64,000 nucleotides of DNA from NCBI RefSeq assembly GCF_000151665.1, contig NW_013171837.1, positions 1 to 64,000 on the forward strand. The letters run 5' to 3'. The stretch's first letter is position 1. Each line of letters starts with the position of its first letter. The notes beneath the pieces are model-generated. The model was not told where the DNA came from and ran no database searches. It saw only the letters and a program-made list of their open reading frames with translations. Made by a program: the position numbers and the translations under genes. The DNA is from Blastocystis hominis. Its lineage: Eukaryota; Sar; Bigyra; Opalinata; Blastocystidae. Shown piece after piece: positions 31,701 through 43,375 of this stretch.

Positions 31701-32313
31701 ATTCAATAAGAGAGGAGGCGGTGTTTACTGGTTCCTTAATAACTACCCATTCACTTATGAAGCTGATTTGTATTTCAAGAAATTCTATGGATTCGAAGCA
31801 GTTGGAGATAGAGACAAAACCATCAATGGAGGAAAAGTGATGGAAAGGTTAGAATGCGAATCTCCAACAGCAGGTCATTTTTGTACGATTGGAGGAAATG
31901 CGACAGATCTTTCTACTTGTGATAGTTTAGATTTTGGTATTGAGCATATTTTTGAAGGAACTAAACTTTGCAAACTGAATGAAGGTCAGTTAGAAAAGGC
32001 AGGATTCCGTATTTTTGCAAGAGAAAGCGAGGGAAATGCCTCAATTATGTTCAAAGAAAGGAAGGAGGGTAGTCAAGAAGGAAGAATGATCATTGATTCA
32101 GCTGCCACCAAACTGTTTTTGGAGTTTACCGAAGATGGAACAGCACGATGGATCAGTAATGCTGCAGTTTGGTTGTGTAACGCGGAAGAGTATGAGGAAG
32201 AACGAGCGAAGAATCCCAAGATGCTTTCTGGCTTCAAAATAGATGAAACGTTTTTACTGAAAAAGATGCCAATGGAAAAAAGAGAATTAAAGAGATATTC
32301 GAAAATATCGTAG
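16712..32313 (+). CDS. Giant UBL-array / six-AAA+ / VWA protein, 5,064 aa, 14 exons
   Basis: Thirteen GT...AG introns (29-37 nt) join into an exact 5,065-codon frame: introns at 16821-16857, 17176-17204, 17754-17785, 18008-18036, 18162-18195, 18329-18358, 18910-18939, 19060-19089, 19208-19238, 19326-19357, 19439-19470, 19561-19592, 19770-19798. Residues 1-about 890 look like eight or more tandem ubiquitin-like folds (starting MIIYISDG, TYKIVWKG, TIKVVVKM, KTIRVFSQ, LFIYVVDG). Six AAA+ modules follow at about 280-residue spacing: Walker A GVMSSGKT (1127), degenerate (1404), GPRGSGKS (1652), degenerate (1934), GDPGVGKT (2245), GSSPSGKS (2546), as in midasin and dynein. A coiled coil (about 3,370-3,430) and two VWA-like domains (SLIIDTNCS about 4,200; SIVIDCSS about 4,517) follow. 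Not clearly true midasin: no acidic D/E tract seen and MIDAS residues degenerate. Confidence 0.8.
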
Positions 32314-32331
32314 ACCCAGATTTGTAATATT

Positions 32332-32339
32332 TGTTTGTT
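32332..32339 (+). terminator. TGTTTGTT 3'-end motif of the giant gene
   Basis: TGTTTGTT lies 19 nt after the TAG stop. In Blastocystis this 8-mer sits just downstream of cleavage and polyadenylation sites (established knowledge). Confidence 0.7.
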
Positions 32340-33640
32340 TCTACTTAGTTACTGGAAAATAATAGCGGGTTACGAAATAAAGCGTATGGAATGATGAAAA
32401 ATAGTGATGGTATTTCCCTTGAATTATCTGTACAAATAATCGTTATACTGCAAAATGAGGGTAATGCAAGCAGCCAAAAACTATTGCTTGAATATCAGTG
32501 TATCTTGTTTTATCATCTATTTCACAATACAAGACAGCACATTGTAAGTAGTGATGATACAAAAGGATTATGGCTTGATCTATTAACCATAGTGATTACG
32601 TTTCAAATGATTAAAATCACATAGTATTGGAGCAAAAATGGTATTTATAGAAAATAATTCCTTGCCGGATGTGACAAAAAACATGTTGGAATTAGATGAC
32701 TAATAGTTATGTATGCTTTGAAAAGAATAAACAAATAGAAACACCAAGAATACACACGTTCATTTCCAGTATAAATTTAAATATATATTATATTACAAAT
32801 TTACATATACAATTAAAAATAAAAACTATTATGAAGAATATTGATAGCTATTTTGTCAATTCGATCAATTATGTGCCTCTACTCTGTTTACAATAGATTT
32901 CCTGTACATAATCCTATATAGTCGCGTCCTATACAAATACTATTTAAGAATGTGAACTATTGTAAAAGAAATGTTTCGCCATTCGTTTAGAACATGAGCT
33001 GAACAACTATTTAATTGATGATAAGACTCTATTCATTCAACTTGATATTATGATCAAAAGTATACTTGAAACGAATCGAAACAACTTATAGTATTTACAA
33101 TCACTATTAATTACTTATTCTATTTCTGTGGCATATTGTTATAGGACTATTGGGTTCAATCCGTTTAAAATTGATGGTATCTAGTGTTATATAATAAATG
33201 TTTCGTCAATTGCAATACACGGATGTTATAAGTATTGCATCAATCTCGGAATTTTCCGAAGAGGTTTTTCTATTTTGCAACAATTCTTTTTTCAATTTCG
33301 ATTTCACGAATGATAGGAAAATGTTAGAGTAGTTGTGTATTTACTTGTTTTGCGCCGAAATTTGTGTCCTTCTTTTAAGCCTTTTTCGATCAAAGACAAT
33401 TATCTGATCTGATCTTCGTAACCAAAGTCGCCTTCAAACCTCTGTTAATTGAATATTAGCGATGATCACGCAATATGATGCGGACAACTTGTATTTTTAG
33501 GCCTTCAGAAGAAGTAAGGTACAAAATGTTAACCTTAACTAGTTTTGCTTATCCTGAATATCGACGACGTGTATTGTGCGATAATTATTGCCCGATAGTT
33601 AAAGTGAATACTTGTTAGCTTGTCCTTACTTATCAGCCGA
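32340..33640. other. AT-rich intergenic sequence with decayed repeat
   Basis: No gene seen. Part of it (about 33,240-33,330, around CAACAATTCTTTTTTC and TTCACGAATGATAGG) resembles 42,880-42,960 in the LRR cluster (CAACAATTCTTCGG and TTCATGAATGATTGG), so it may be the remnant of a flank of that gene family. The left edge of element 2 is somewhere before 33,641 but no terminal repeat is visible. Confidence 0.5.
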
Positions 33641-36501
33641 TCAGTAATGCCTGAATGCGAGTGTATGCACGTTGTCATCCAAGATCCATCGCTTGTTGTC
33701 TGTGCAAGACATGAGTGTCTTGGTCTGTTCGTTCGTGGTAAAATAGAATTCCTGGTAGTTGATGCGTTTGAAGCTGCTTTCAATTACTGCATCCTAATGA
33801 CTTTCTGCCTCAAGGACAAGCTAGTACAAATCGACATTATTCACACTCATTTTCTCACCATCGATTACAACATTGCGAGGAACTCCTTTCGCCGCCTTAT
33901 GTATGACATCCTTTTCATCAACCAGACTGTATATCTTTGGTCTCAAACCAACGAACTGCATAATGCTATGTCTTTTGTAATTGTCTTTGTTAATGGGTCC
34001 CGGTGGTTTTTTGTTAATGTTGAGGAACGATGACAATGAAGGGAACTTGCTTTTGTCCACTTCATGATCGTAATAGTTCGCGTGTTCTCCATAGAAGTAG
34101 CTCGTGTTATCGAGTTCAGAAAAGTCAAATGGCTTGTTCATGTTGCACATCTTGTGAACGATGTTGCCCTAGTCATTCAATTGTACGATAAGCGAATCTG
34201 TATCCTGTCCCAATAGTTCCACGGTATCAAATGTCTTCTTGAACACAGTGTAGTAGAAATCGTATATGATGTGTTTGAACATATCCAATATGGCAAACCC
34301 GATGAAGAACGATTTCACCACTTTCCTCACTAATCTATTGAGCGTGATACCAATCAAATTACTGGAATACATAATAGTTCCGGCGATCATGTCACCTTTA
34401 TGCTTATGAATGATAGCCTCGCGTTCATTCAATTTGATGGCAAACTTCACTTTCATTCGTTTCAATCCAGTCTCCACGAATTTATTATACGTGGAATTTG
34501 CTAATAGTTTGCAGAGGTTCTTTTCCACAGTGGTCTTAGACTTCGCTCGTTTCTCACTCAGCATGTTCACGTATTCGAATATGAACGGTGCCTGCTTGAA
34601 TCGAATGAGGTGATGAATGTGATGACCCGATATCCCTGTTGAATGCCTAATTGCAGGAAAGAGTAATGTACGAGATACTATTGACAAGATACAAGATCGC
34701 AGATGAGCTTCAGTGTATTCACCTCTTTCACTTTGTTCACAATGTCATTCTTCTCTGCGTAGTTCTTGATTCCATCAGAATACATACCTGCTGTCTGTAC
34801 TGGAAAGAACTGTATGTCATTGAACTTGTCATGGAGTTTTACTGGTGCTTCGATATCGCATTCGATACAAAGCCCGTATTTATCGATTGTCTTGAGTGAC
34901 TAAATCCATCTGTCTGGGTTACGATTGATCTTCTCCATCACTTCTTGTCGTTGAGGTATACCAACCAATTCGTAAGGCATCATGCGGTACAGAACTCCTC
35001 CGTACAGGTTGTTCGCATCGCGATAGCAGACGCCGGAAAAACCATGCTATTTCCCTTACTTGCTCCTTTCTGTCAATGTCGATCATGGCGTGCCATTTCG
35101 CGATCTGAGTGATGTCCCCGCACATATTTTCAACCATCGCATGGCATCATCGATCTCATTTTCCTCCATCAATCGAATGCCCTTGCTATCATAGAATTCA
35201 CCCATGCGATCCATGAACACCTTTTCCAGTTGCTCTTCACTCATCCCCTCGTTCGCATTGATTCGTGTAATGTACTGAGCCCACTTCTCACTGAATGCCC
35301 TCATGCCATGATCGCCCTCCATCGTCACTTTCAAGAAGAGCGAATAGGTCGTATGTGGAGCTGTGATGTAATGCATTGGATCAACACCGAATGCATTCAG
35401 TGTGGTAACGCGAATATGATCGAATGCATCAGCCATGAGAGTCACATCGAGTACATTGTACAATTCGTAGTATTCACCCCATGTCTTGATATCGAAGGTC
35501 TTCCACAGCTTCACCATGTGATCATACTCGTCTTGGGGCATCATCTCTCCCTTCATATCATCAATGCATTGCTTACGAGAAGGAATGACTGTATTGTTCA
35601 ATGACTCGTATGATTTGATGAGACTGTAGAACATTGGTTCTTTCCGTGTCAACAAATCGATGTATTCGTCACTCCATTGCTTACCTCGAGACTCACAGTA
35701 CTTGCGTAGTTGGTCTTTGGTGTGCACGTACAAATCGAGGTTACCACCAAGTGTCTGAGCCACAATGGAACGCAGTGGACTGCTGATGAGCTTCAACGAG
35801 TCCTTGAATTGAATGCCGTTGTATTCAATCTGCATTTCCTTGCCCTCGGTGGTTGGAATGACCCCGAGAGAGTCAGCAGCGGATACATTTGCAACTTTGA
35901 GCTTCATGATGAATGTGAAATCATAGTGCGATCCATTGTGGAAGTAGACTGGCAAACGATAGTTCTTCTTGTTGAACGGAAGTTGTAGATTGCATTTGGT
36001 GCAACAGGTGCAGATGTACTGTCCGGCTTCGAAGTGGAGTACTTCTCCCTTCCCTGTGGTGTATTCACCTGCTACATGTACATGATATCTAACCTTGTCG
36101 TCCTCCAATTTCTTGTGACAAAAGGGACACACAGACGTAGATTGATAATCTCTCTAGATTTCAAGAGTGTTCTTGAGGGGTTATTCATCGAAGAGATACT
36201 TCTTCACTCTCTATTGCAATTGCATGAAATACTCCATGAAAGGACGAAAATATCTCTCATCCTCGTGTGGTGTGTGGATGATTTCCAATCGCGTATTAAT
36301 GTCTGGAGTACGTGACACGGTTAGACAGGACAACATAATAGGCTTGAGTCTGTTCTTTTCATCAATGGCTGACTCGAAGTCAGCGTATACCACGACCGGT
36401 ATAGGTATTTCGAATCGTTGGTGTGTGAATCGCAGACGTTTATCTTCACTCGACAACTCGTATTGATCACAATCATCTATCTGTTCGCTATTTGCCTGCA
36501 C
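33641..36501 (-). pseudogene. Protein-primed family B DNA polymerase of element 2, broken
   Basis: Replicative polymerase of Maverick/Polinton type, now in about five frame-shifted pieces. Marks in N-to-C order on the minus strand: exonuclease motif VVVYADFES (about 36,370-36,390), zinc-ribbon-like CPFCHKK...CTCCTKC (36,132 downward), LYNVLDVTLMADAF, polymerase motif A DANNLYG (about 35,005-35,025), the GLCIECDIEAPVKLHD segment, motif C DTDS (about 34,193-34,204), and the family ending RWILDDNVHTLAF with stop at 33,641. Several indels and stops separate these, so it is not functional. The N-terminus is cut at about 36,500, where SSB-like sequence begins. The matching polymerase of element 1, if present, lies left of the window. 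Confidence 0.85.
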
Positions 36502-36576
36502 TTCATGATCTAGGGAAGCTCAATGTGATCCAAGAAAAACGGGGAGATATTGCTCAAAGTAAAATTGTCCCCACCA

Positions 36577-36797
36577 TGGCAATTATAGACAAGAACAAGA
36601 AGCCCATCCAGATTGATCTACGAAATGTGCCCTGTATCGCTTCAAGATTACATGAACGTGACGATCGACATCGTTATAACCAGGGAAAACTGGGAGTTTG
36701 AGGGTAAAAACGGCGAGACAATCTCGTACATGAATCTCTCGGTTGCCCAAATCAAGATTAAAAAAAGATTAGCGTGTTCAATTGCGATTTCTTGTAG
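36577..36797 (+). pseudogene. SSB-like gene fragment of element 2
   Basis: Matches the C-terminal third of the element 1 SSB-like gene (from about 4,185 to its stop): KNKKPIQIDLRNVPC corresponds to KPIKIDLRNVPC, and the ending CDFL-stop is conserved, though reached through a frame change (around 36,640 and 36,770). The N-terminal two thirds are missing. It directly abuts the cut N-terminus of the polymerase, so a deletion joined the two. Confidence 0.8.
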
Positions 36798-36900
36798 GGA
36801 AGTCCAAGGATTTCGCTGGGGAAATCGAAGTTTTTCCCTTCCACCCATTTATTTTGGTCTTGTGGATACACATTTAAATTCACTATAGACATAGAATTAA

Positions 36901-37130
36901 ATGGAAGATAGTCCATACATTCCAAACAGTGATACAACATTGCTCGCTATTAAGAATCGAATAAGACGACTCAACCATCGAGGTCCGTACAACAACTAAC
37001 GATTGACAAGAAGAACAGAGAATACGCTCAATCGAGCCGAACTAATGCAGGATACCATCAAACAACGTATGGAGAAGGAAACTGATGAAGAGAAGAGTAA
37101 GCAATATGCCAAAATACTGCGAGAACTAGC
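36901..37130 (+). pseudogene. Packaging ATPase N-terminal fragment of element 2
   Basis: Begins MEDSPYIPN as in the intact gene at 4526 and keeps the order KNRIRR, TRRTENTLN and TIKQRMEKETDEEKSKQYAKIL. A stop replaces the codon after PYNN (about 36,999). The match stops at about residue 75, before the Walker A motif, where the sequence jumps into the penton-like gene on the other strand. Its ATG is again in TTAAATGG. Confidence 0.85.
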
Positions 37131-38273
37131 TGTTAGACACCACTACTACCTGGTTGCATGAGGAAGACAGGAAGTATTGCCGTGGGTTGTCCAGTTCTTT
37201 CACCAGCACACTCGATTCAAAACCGAGAATCGATTGGATCTCTGGTGCATTCGTGAAATCGATCGTGTAGAAATGATCTACCGTGATGTGGAATGCATTC
37301 TCACCGCTATACACCAATTCGAACAGAACATCACTAGCATTCAGTATTGCAATGATCGTCTCGATATGGTAGGCTCCTCTGGGTATTAACACCTCGTGTG
37401 GGGATGTCCCCGCATCGATTAATATCACTTGATCGGATGGTACGTTGTGCAACACGAAATCAGTATAGAGTGATACAGACGAGATGGAACACTGGTCGAA
37501 CGAGAGAGGATTGTCCAGCTTCACTTCCTTCTTGGTAGTATTGCTGAACACTTCCATCATGGAGAATTGGTTCATCGGTAGAATTGAGGAAGGCACTTCA
37601 TCGTATACATCATCAATCGTCAACTGGAGTTCGAATTCGCCGTTCAATCGCATGATATTACCATCCATATCGCGGAACAGGAACATCAATCGATCGAATC
37701 GGGTTATCATCGGAATGCAGATGTCTTCCACGGTGCGGAGGTAATTAACCTCGGGATCATCAATGATCATTGTGGTGAGCAGATTGTTGTTCTGGTTGGC
37801 AATCTTCAGATCGGAGGAACGCACGAGGGACGAGTACACTTGGATCACTTGGCGATTTGGCGTGATATTAATCACACTCGATCCATAGAACGAAGCGGGT
37901 AGAATAACGGCACGTCTTCCAAGCCGAGGATCTCTCGAATGTCAGGTGCATCCGTGAAGTCAATGGTGTATGGAGACTGAATCCAGATACAACCGAACGA
38001 CGAGGCATTCGTAGATATCGAGAATGTGGTATCGGTCATGGTATTGAGCAAGGCAATAATCTTACTGATCGTGTAGTAACCAGCGTGAATTATCACTTTC
38101 TTGTTATTCGAGTTCGTGACAATGTTCGTCGTGTCAACGTTAATGACTATGACAGGGTTTGGTCGAAACAGGACAGTGATGGAAGTGATGTAGAAGTTCC
38201 GATACTTGTACGGATTGATCCAGGTGAATGTGCCGTTCGTGGGTGAGCCTTGGATGAGCATGGAGTAGTGCAT
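37126..38273 (-). pseudogene. Penton-like repeat gene of element 2, 5' part only
   Basis: Corresponds to about 14,210-15,318 of element 1 and starts with the same MHYSMLIQGSPTNG. Two module copies are clear (AGYYTISKIIALLNTM and IPRGAYHIETIIAILNAS, each with its FTDAP or FTNAP partner). The reading frame shifts near 37,880, between ILGLED and the INITPNRQVIQVYS segment. The 3' two thirds have been lost in the deletion that fused it to the ATPase fragment at about 37,130. Confidence 0.85.
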
Positions 38274-38279
38274 GGTGTT

Positions 38280-38572
38280 TCTTCACCATAGACAAAAGGG
38301 CAAAGAATTTTCGCGCTTTTCACGTCTTGACAATCAAGGCAGGCAATGGACAACAATGGACGGCAATAGCTGTCACGTAGTTTCGCCACGCGCATTTTGT
38401 TCAAAAGGAGGAGAAATTTCTTATGAAAGGCAAAAAAGGAAGTTGTCAAAGTCATCCCTAAGACCCCACTTTAGGGCATTTTCGTCATGGATTCGAAGTA
38501 AGAAGGGTCGGAAATGGCCTAAAAAAGGCCGAAAATGGATTCGCGCTTTTTGCGTCATTTACCTATTACTAA
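38280..38572. repeat. Right terminal region of element 2
   Basis: Shares with element 1 the pieces TTTTCGCGCTTTTCACGTC, AAGGCAGGCAATGG and the closing GGATTCGCGCTTTTTGCGTC, ending at CTATTACTAA (38,563-38,572). It is about half as long as in element 1 because one repeat round is missing. Confidence 0.65.
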
Positions 38573-38975
38573 CTAGTTCAGCAATAATGCATTTTCATTC
38601 AAGGTATATCAAAAATACTTATAGGCCCTGGAATTTCTATCTTTCTCACTTAAGCAAAAACAACAAAAATAGTTACAATATAACTATAGTAAAGGATATG
38701 AGCATGTGAAATATTAATATTTTTCTCTAAAATAACAGATACTATGGACGTCTCTGGAAATCTGCAAATATATATGAGGAATGGAAATATATGTGTTGGC
38801 AGTCATTTCGATGCTAATTAACCACAATAACTCAAAAATAAACCTTTTACAAATAAGGCAAATATAAAAGTGGAAAATGAAACGCACAGATTGTACAGAT
38901 GTTTTTTGATTATCAAAGATCTAGTGGATTCGGTTTTACCTTTGCTTTTACACACTATTATCTTGTTGATTACAA
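38573..38975. other. AT-rich intergenic sequence upstream of LRR gene
   Basis: Host sequence between the end of element 2 and the start codon of the first MORN/LRR gene. Nothing else is recognisable. Confidence 0.5.
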
Positions 38976-41286
38976 ATGAGTTATTTATCAAAGGGCTCTA
39001 TTCACGTTACGAACATCGAATTACCAACTACGAACAACACTAGCTGTAAAACTGACGAAAAAGACAAGTGGTGGGAATACAACATTTCTGAGCAATTCCC
39101 AATAAAGTCAGGAAGAAAAGCAAATGGTCCAACTTATATTGAAGTTGGCAAACCTCACGAAGGTTGCAGAATCAAAACATCTATGAAAAACGGGAAAATG
39201 GACGGAGAGTCCAGCATTTATTCTCAGGATAATACTCTAATGGCAACTCTGACGTTTATGAATGGAATCGCTTCAGGACCTTGCGCACTCTGTAAAAATG
39301 GCGTTTTATTTTGTAAAGGATATTTTGTAAACGGATATCGAGAAGGAAGAGGGCAGGAATATGATGAAAATGGCAACGTGACTTTCGATGGTTTTTATAA
39401 GAAAGGTAAGAAACTGAATATAGTTCCTGCGAGTGAAATGGGGAAAGGATATTGGAAAGAGTTGGATGAAAATGGAAGAATCATTCGAATTAGTCAAAAG
39501 GATAAGTTCGGAAACAGTGAAGGGTTTTGTTATACATATGAATCTGGAAAGATTAGTCGCGTGAGTGTATGGAAAGAAGGTAAGGAAGTGACATTATTGA
39601 AACAATTTCATGATGATATTATGATTGAATATAAGAATGGTAAGAAAGTGTATGAAGGAGGATTTGTTGATAGTGTTGAAATGGGTTATCCACGAAATAA
39701 TGAATGGTCAGAATTTGTAAAGAGTGGAAATACAAAGGAACCTGCGGGAAATCATATAGAAAGAACAAATAGTACGAAGAAAGAAGGATTTTGTAGAGCA
39801 TTACTTAATAGTGAAAAAATGTCTTTGATTGTCACTTTTACTGCAACAATAGTTTTCTATGTCTATTTTAATGCATTTTATCTGCATAAGGGGTTACACG
39901 GAATAGGATCTAAGCAAGAATCATATATTGTAGAATCAGGATATGGAAAATTCGTATCTATATTTGAATTGTCTAACCATCCTTATCTAAAGAGAATCGA
40001 AATCGGAGATAACTGTTTTGTAAATGTGCAATCATTCAGCATTAATGGGCTAAATCAATTGAAGAGTATAAAAATCGGAAATGGATCTTTTTATGAAAGT
40101 AGATGGGGTTATACAAATATGGAATCGAAATCATTTCACATTGCGAATTGTGAATCATTGGAATCCATTCAAATTGGTGAATATAGTTTCCTTTATTTTT
40201 CTGGATATGTCGGGATAAACAATTTGCCACAATTACAATATATATCTTTTGGTCCTTGGGCATTTTCTTATTCCAAAAATATCGAAATGGAGAGTATAGA
40301 ATTTCTCTGAATAGTATGATTTTTCTAGATCTTCCAAATCTTAGTCACATTACATTTGGTTATGGAGCTTTTTATTATTTCTCTTTTAGGTTACAAGGTA
40401 TGGATATTTTAAATAGTGAGTATGTTTAGATCTTCCAAATCTACAATCTATTTCTTTGGGCGAAAGAGCATTCGGGAATGGTGGAAGTTACTTTTTATCC
40501 AACTTAACATCGATACAATCAATCGAAATAAGTGATAATAGATTCAAAGAAGTAAGTTATTTTCAAATCAATGGATTGAATCGATTGAAAACCATCAAAA
40601 TCGGAAATAATTCATTTTCTAATGATTATGGAGATGATGAATCGAAATCATTCCACATATTGAATTGTGAATCATTGGAATCCATTCAAATTGGTGAATC
40701 TAGTTTTAGTCATTTTGGAGGCGACTTTGAATTGAAGAATCTACCACAATTACAATCCATTCAAATTGGTACAATTGGAAGTTATTCACGCAATTTCCGG
40801 TACAGTTCATTTGTGATTCGAGGTATTGATATGATATTGAATATTTGGGTAATGAATAGATCTTCCAAATCTACAATCCATTACATTAGGTGATTATGCA
40901 TTTTGTAGATCACAAACAACAATAATTGAAAGTATTGAATGAATTCGAATGAAATGATTGATGTAGATCTTCCATCATTACAATCCATTCAACTCGGTGA
41001 AGAAGCACTTGCTGGAATAGATTATTATTCTTGTTTATTGACACTTCGAAGTAATAATGAATTGATTGGTTATGATTTGCTTTGTAGATCTTCCAAATTT
41101 AATATCCATTAACAATTCTGAGGGAGGTAGTTTTTACTATCCTCGTAAGTTAACTCTGGAGAGTTTAATCAATAATGGTGATTGATGCATTTAGATGTTC
41201 CAAATCTTCAAAATGGCAATCTATCTGACTTATTTAGGAATGTTATTAGAATTGATGCTTGGAGTGAATGTCATTCTTGTAGTTAA
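38976..41286 (+). CDS. Membrane MORN plus leucine-rich-repeat protein, multi-exon
   Basis: Exon 1 (38,976-40,293) encodes about 440 residues: MORN-like repeats (GYREGRGQEYDENGNVTFDG and similar, about 60-240), one membrane helix (SLIVTFTATIVFYVYFNAFYL, about 287-307), then BspA-like leucine-rich repeats (LKRIEIGDNCF, LKSIKIGNGSF, LESIQIGEYSF). Further exons each begin AT-CTT-CCA (DLP) after introns of about 32-37 nt (first 40,294-40,328, second 40,398-40,429), so most introns fall at the same place in the repeat. The frame ends with TAA at 41,284-41,286. A single-pass topology with MORN and LRR on opposite sides suggests a surface receptor or adhesin; that is inference. Exon borders beyond the second are approximate. 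Confidence 0.6.
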
Positions 41287-41366
41287 CAATAGATTGCTCT
41301 AGTTTACTTCATGAATATTGTTATTGTCAATCTTACTTTCAATCAGTCAATTCATCTGTTACACAT

Positions 41367-42271
41367 ATGATAATTCCTAATTGGACTTGTTATGATTTTA
41401 ATTATTTAACTTTTGATATTTATACATACAATTCAGTTAAATCAATAGAAATAGGAAATGATTGTTTTAGAAAAGTTCATGCATTCAAAATCGATGGATT
41501 GAATCACTTAGTAAGTTTGATTATTGGTAACAATTCTTTCAATACGTTATCTACTTCTTTTTTAAGTAATTCCCATTTTGTATCAGAATGGAAATGGTAT
41601 AGTGATGAATCGAAATCATTCCACATATTAAATTGTGAATCATTGGAATCCATTCAAATTGGTCGATATAGTTTCAGTGATTTTGCTGGAGACTTTGAAT
41701 TGAAGAATCTACCACAATTACAATCCATTCAAATTGGCATAATGAAAAGTAAATCAACGAATTTCTATTGGAGTTTATTTGTAATTCGAGGTATTGATAC
41801 GATATTGAATATTTGAAAGTTTAGATCTTCCAAATCTACAATCCATCACATTAGGTTATTGGACGTTCATGTATTCCTTAAATACAATCATTCAAAGTAT
41901 TGAATGAATTTGATTGAGTTGATTGATGTAGATCTTCCATCATTACAATCCATTCAACTTAGTTACTGTGCACTTGATGGAAGATATGATGATAAATGTT
42001 CCTTGGTAATGCAAAGTATGAATGAAATGATTCGATATGATTGAATGCAGATCTTCCAGTTCTAACATCACTTACTTCTTTAAAATGGAGCTTTAGATAT
42101 CCTCGTACAGTAGTATTGAAAGGTAATCTCTATTTTGAATATTGTCAGCATTTAGTTATTCCAAATCTTCAAATTGTTAATCTACCATATGATGATGACA
42201 AACCTACATTCGGGTATGTAACGTCAAAAAGAATATATAGTTGTGGTTGGTTCCTAAATATTCAATTGTAG
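41367..42271 (+). pseudogene. Truncated tandem copy of the MORN/LRR gene
   Basis: Repeats the LRR part of the preceding gene: SKSFHILNCESLESIQIG and GDFELKNLPQLQSIQIG are nearly identical, followed by the same DLP-starting exons and a related last exon (41,170 region versus 42,041-42,271). The MORN and membrane parts are missing and no good start codon is seen (the first in-frame Met is at 41,367). It could be a pseudogene, or the far exons of one very long gene whose stop at 41,284 is spliced out. Confidence 0.5.
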
Positions 42272-43375
42272 ATGTTTCTTCCATTCTCGCTGATCTTGTT
42301 TAAATAGAAAGGAAAATGTTTGTGATTGATAATATTCGATCTTTTGATTGCATAGTATTTTCCTTGTCATTTCGTTATTTGTTGGAACAAACCATGTGCT
42401 TTATAAATTCTATATTCTCTAAACAATATAGAGAAGTAAAGTGCTAAAAATACAAGTACAATATATTTTTATTCATATAATTCTACTATAATTTGATTGA
42501 ATAAAGTGATATGAATTGAAAATGGATACTGTTTAGAGAGAAGTGTTAATTTATCCTCAATAATAATAATACACGTACTATTGTTGTTATATGTCAATTA
42601 TTAGGTCGATTGTGACGTGACTTGAAAAGAAGAGTCATATAAAGTCTTTTTTCAGTTCACACTATCATATATCCATTCAGTTTCAGAGTTGATTTTTATG
42701 AATAATGGTGTTATACAAACAATTGCTACGTTTTGTATTAGAGAGTATTATTTCAATTCTGTCGAGTTAAGTATTCTTGCATCGTTGGCACCAAAGAGCA
42801 TTTTTTTCTTATAATAGAGTGGATGATAAAGCAAAACACATTTCTATTATTGACACTGAGCAATACCCTGTAGTCTCAGTTTGGATCTTCCATTTCTCAA
42901 CAATTCTTCGGTTTCATTTTTATCATCGATTTCATGAATGATTGGAACATACTAGTTCAGCCAATATGGGCTGTGTTGATCAAAAAAGTCAATCGATGGA
43001 TTGGATTGTTATTCGTGCTCAATGAATGATCGTAAGGGGTATGAAACAAGCGAACAGAAATGGCTAGTAAGTACTGAATATTCACTAATCATAGAACTGA
43101 ATACATTACATTGCTATATGGAATGTTACAATTAACAATCGCCTATCAATCGTAGTACAATGCAGCGTATATCAATTTTGACAAGATCAGCTAGAATGGA
43201 TGAAACATCTATGAATAACATCAAATCAAGCAAACTATACTCGAAATTGATTTCGATCGGACACACTGGAATGGACGATCATCCCATTCGATACATAGCT
43301 TGACCTTTTTAAGATTTGAATATCTACGATTTATTATCATTTCATAAGGAGAAAAACTCCTCAAATTCACAGTAG
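42272..43375. other. AT-rich spacer between inverted LRR copies
   Basis: No gene recognised. Contains sequence related to 33,240-33,330 (see there). It separates the plus-strand LRR genes from the minus-strand one. Confidence 0.5.

Noticed and set aside
19786-32313. Giant AAA+ frame taken as an intronless gene starting at 19,786
   Set aside because: No ATG at that place; a 29-nt intron (19,770-19,798) joins it in frame to thirteen upstream exons.
19786-32313. Dynein heavy chain
   Set aside because: The six-AAA layout fits, but there is no dynein stalk or motor linker signature, and VWA-like domains follow the ring.
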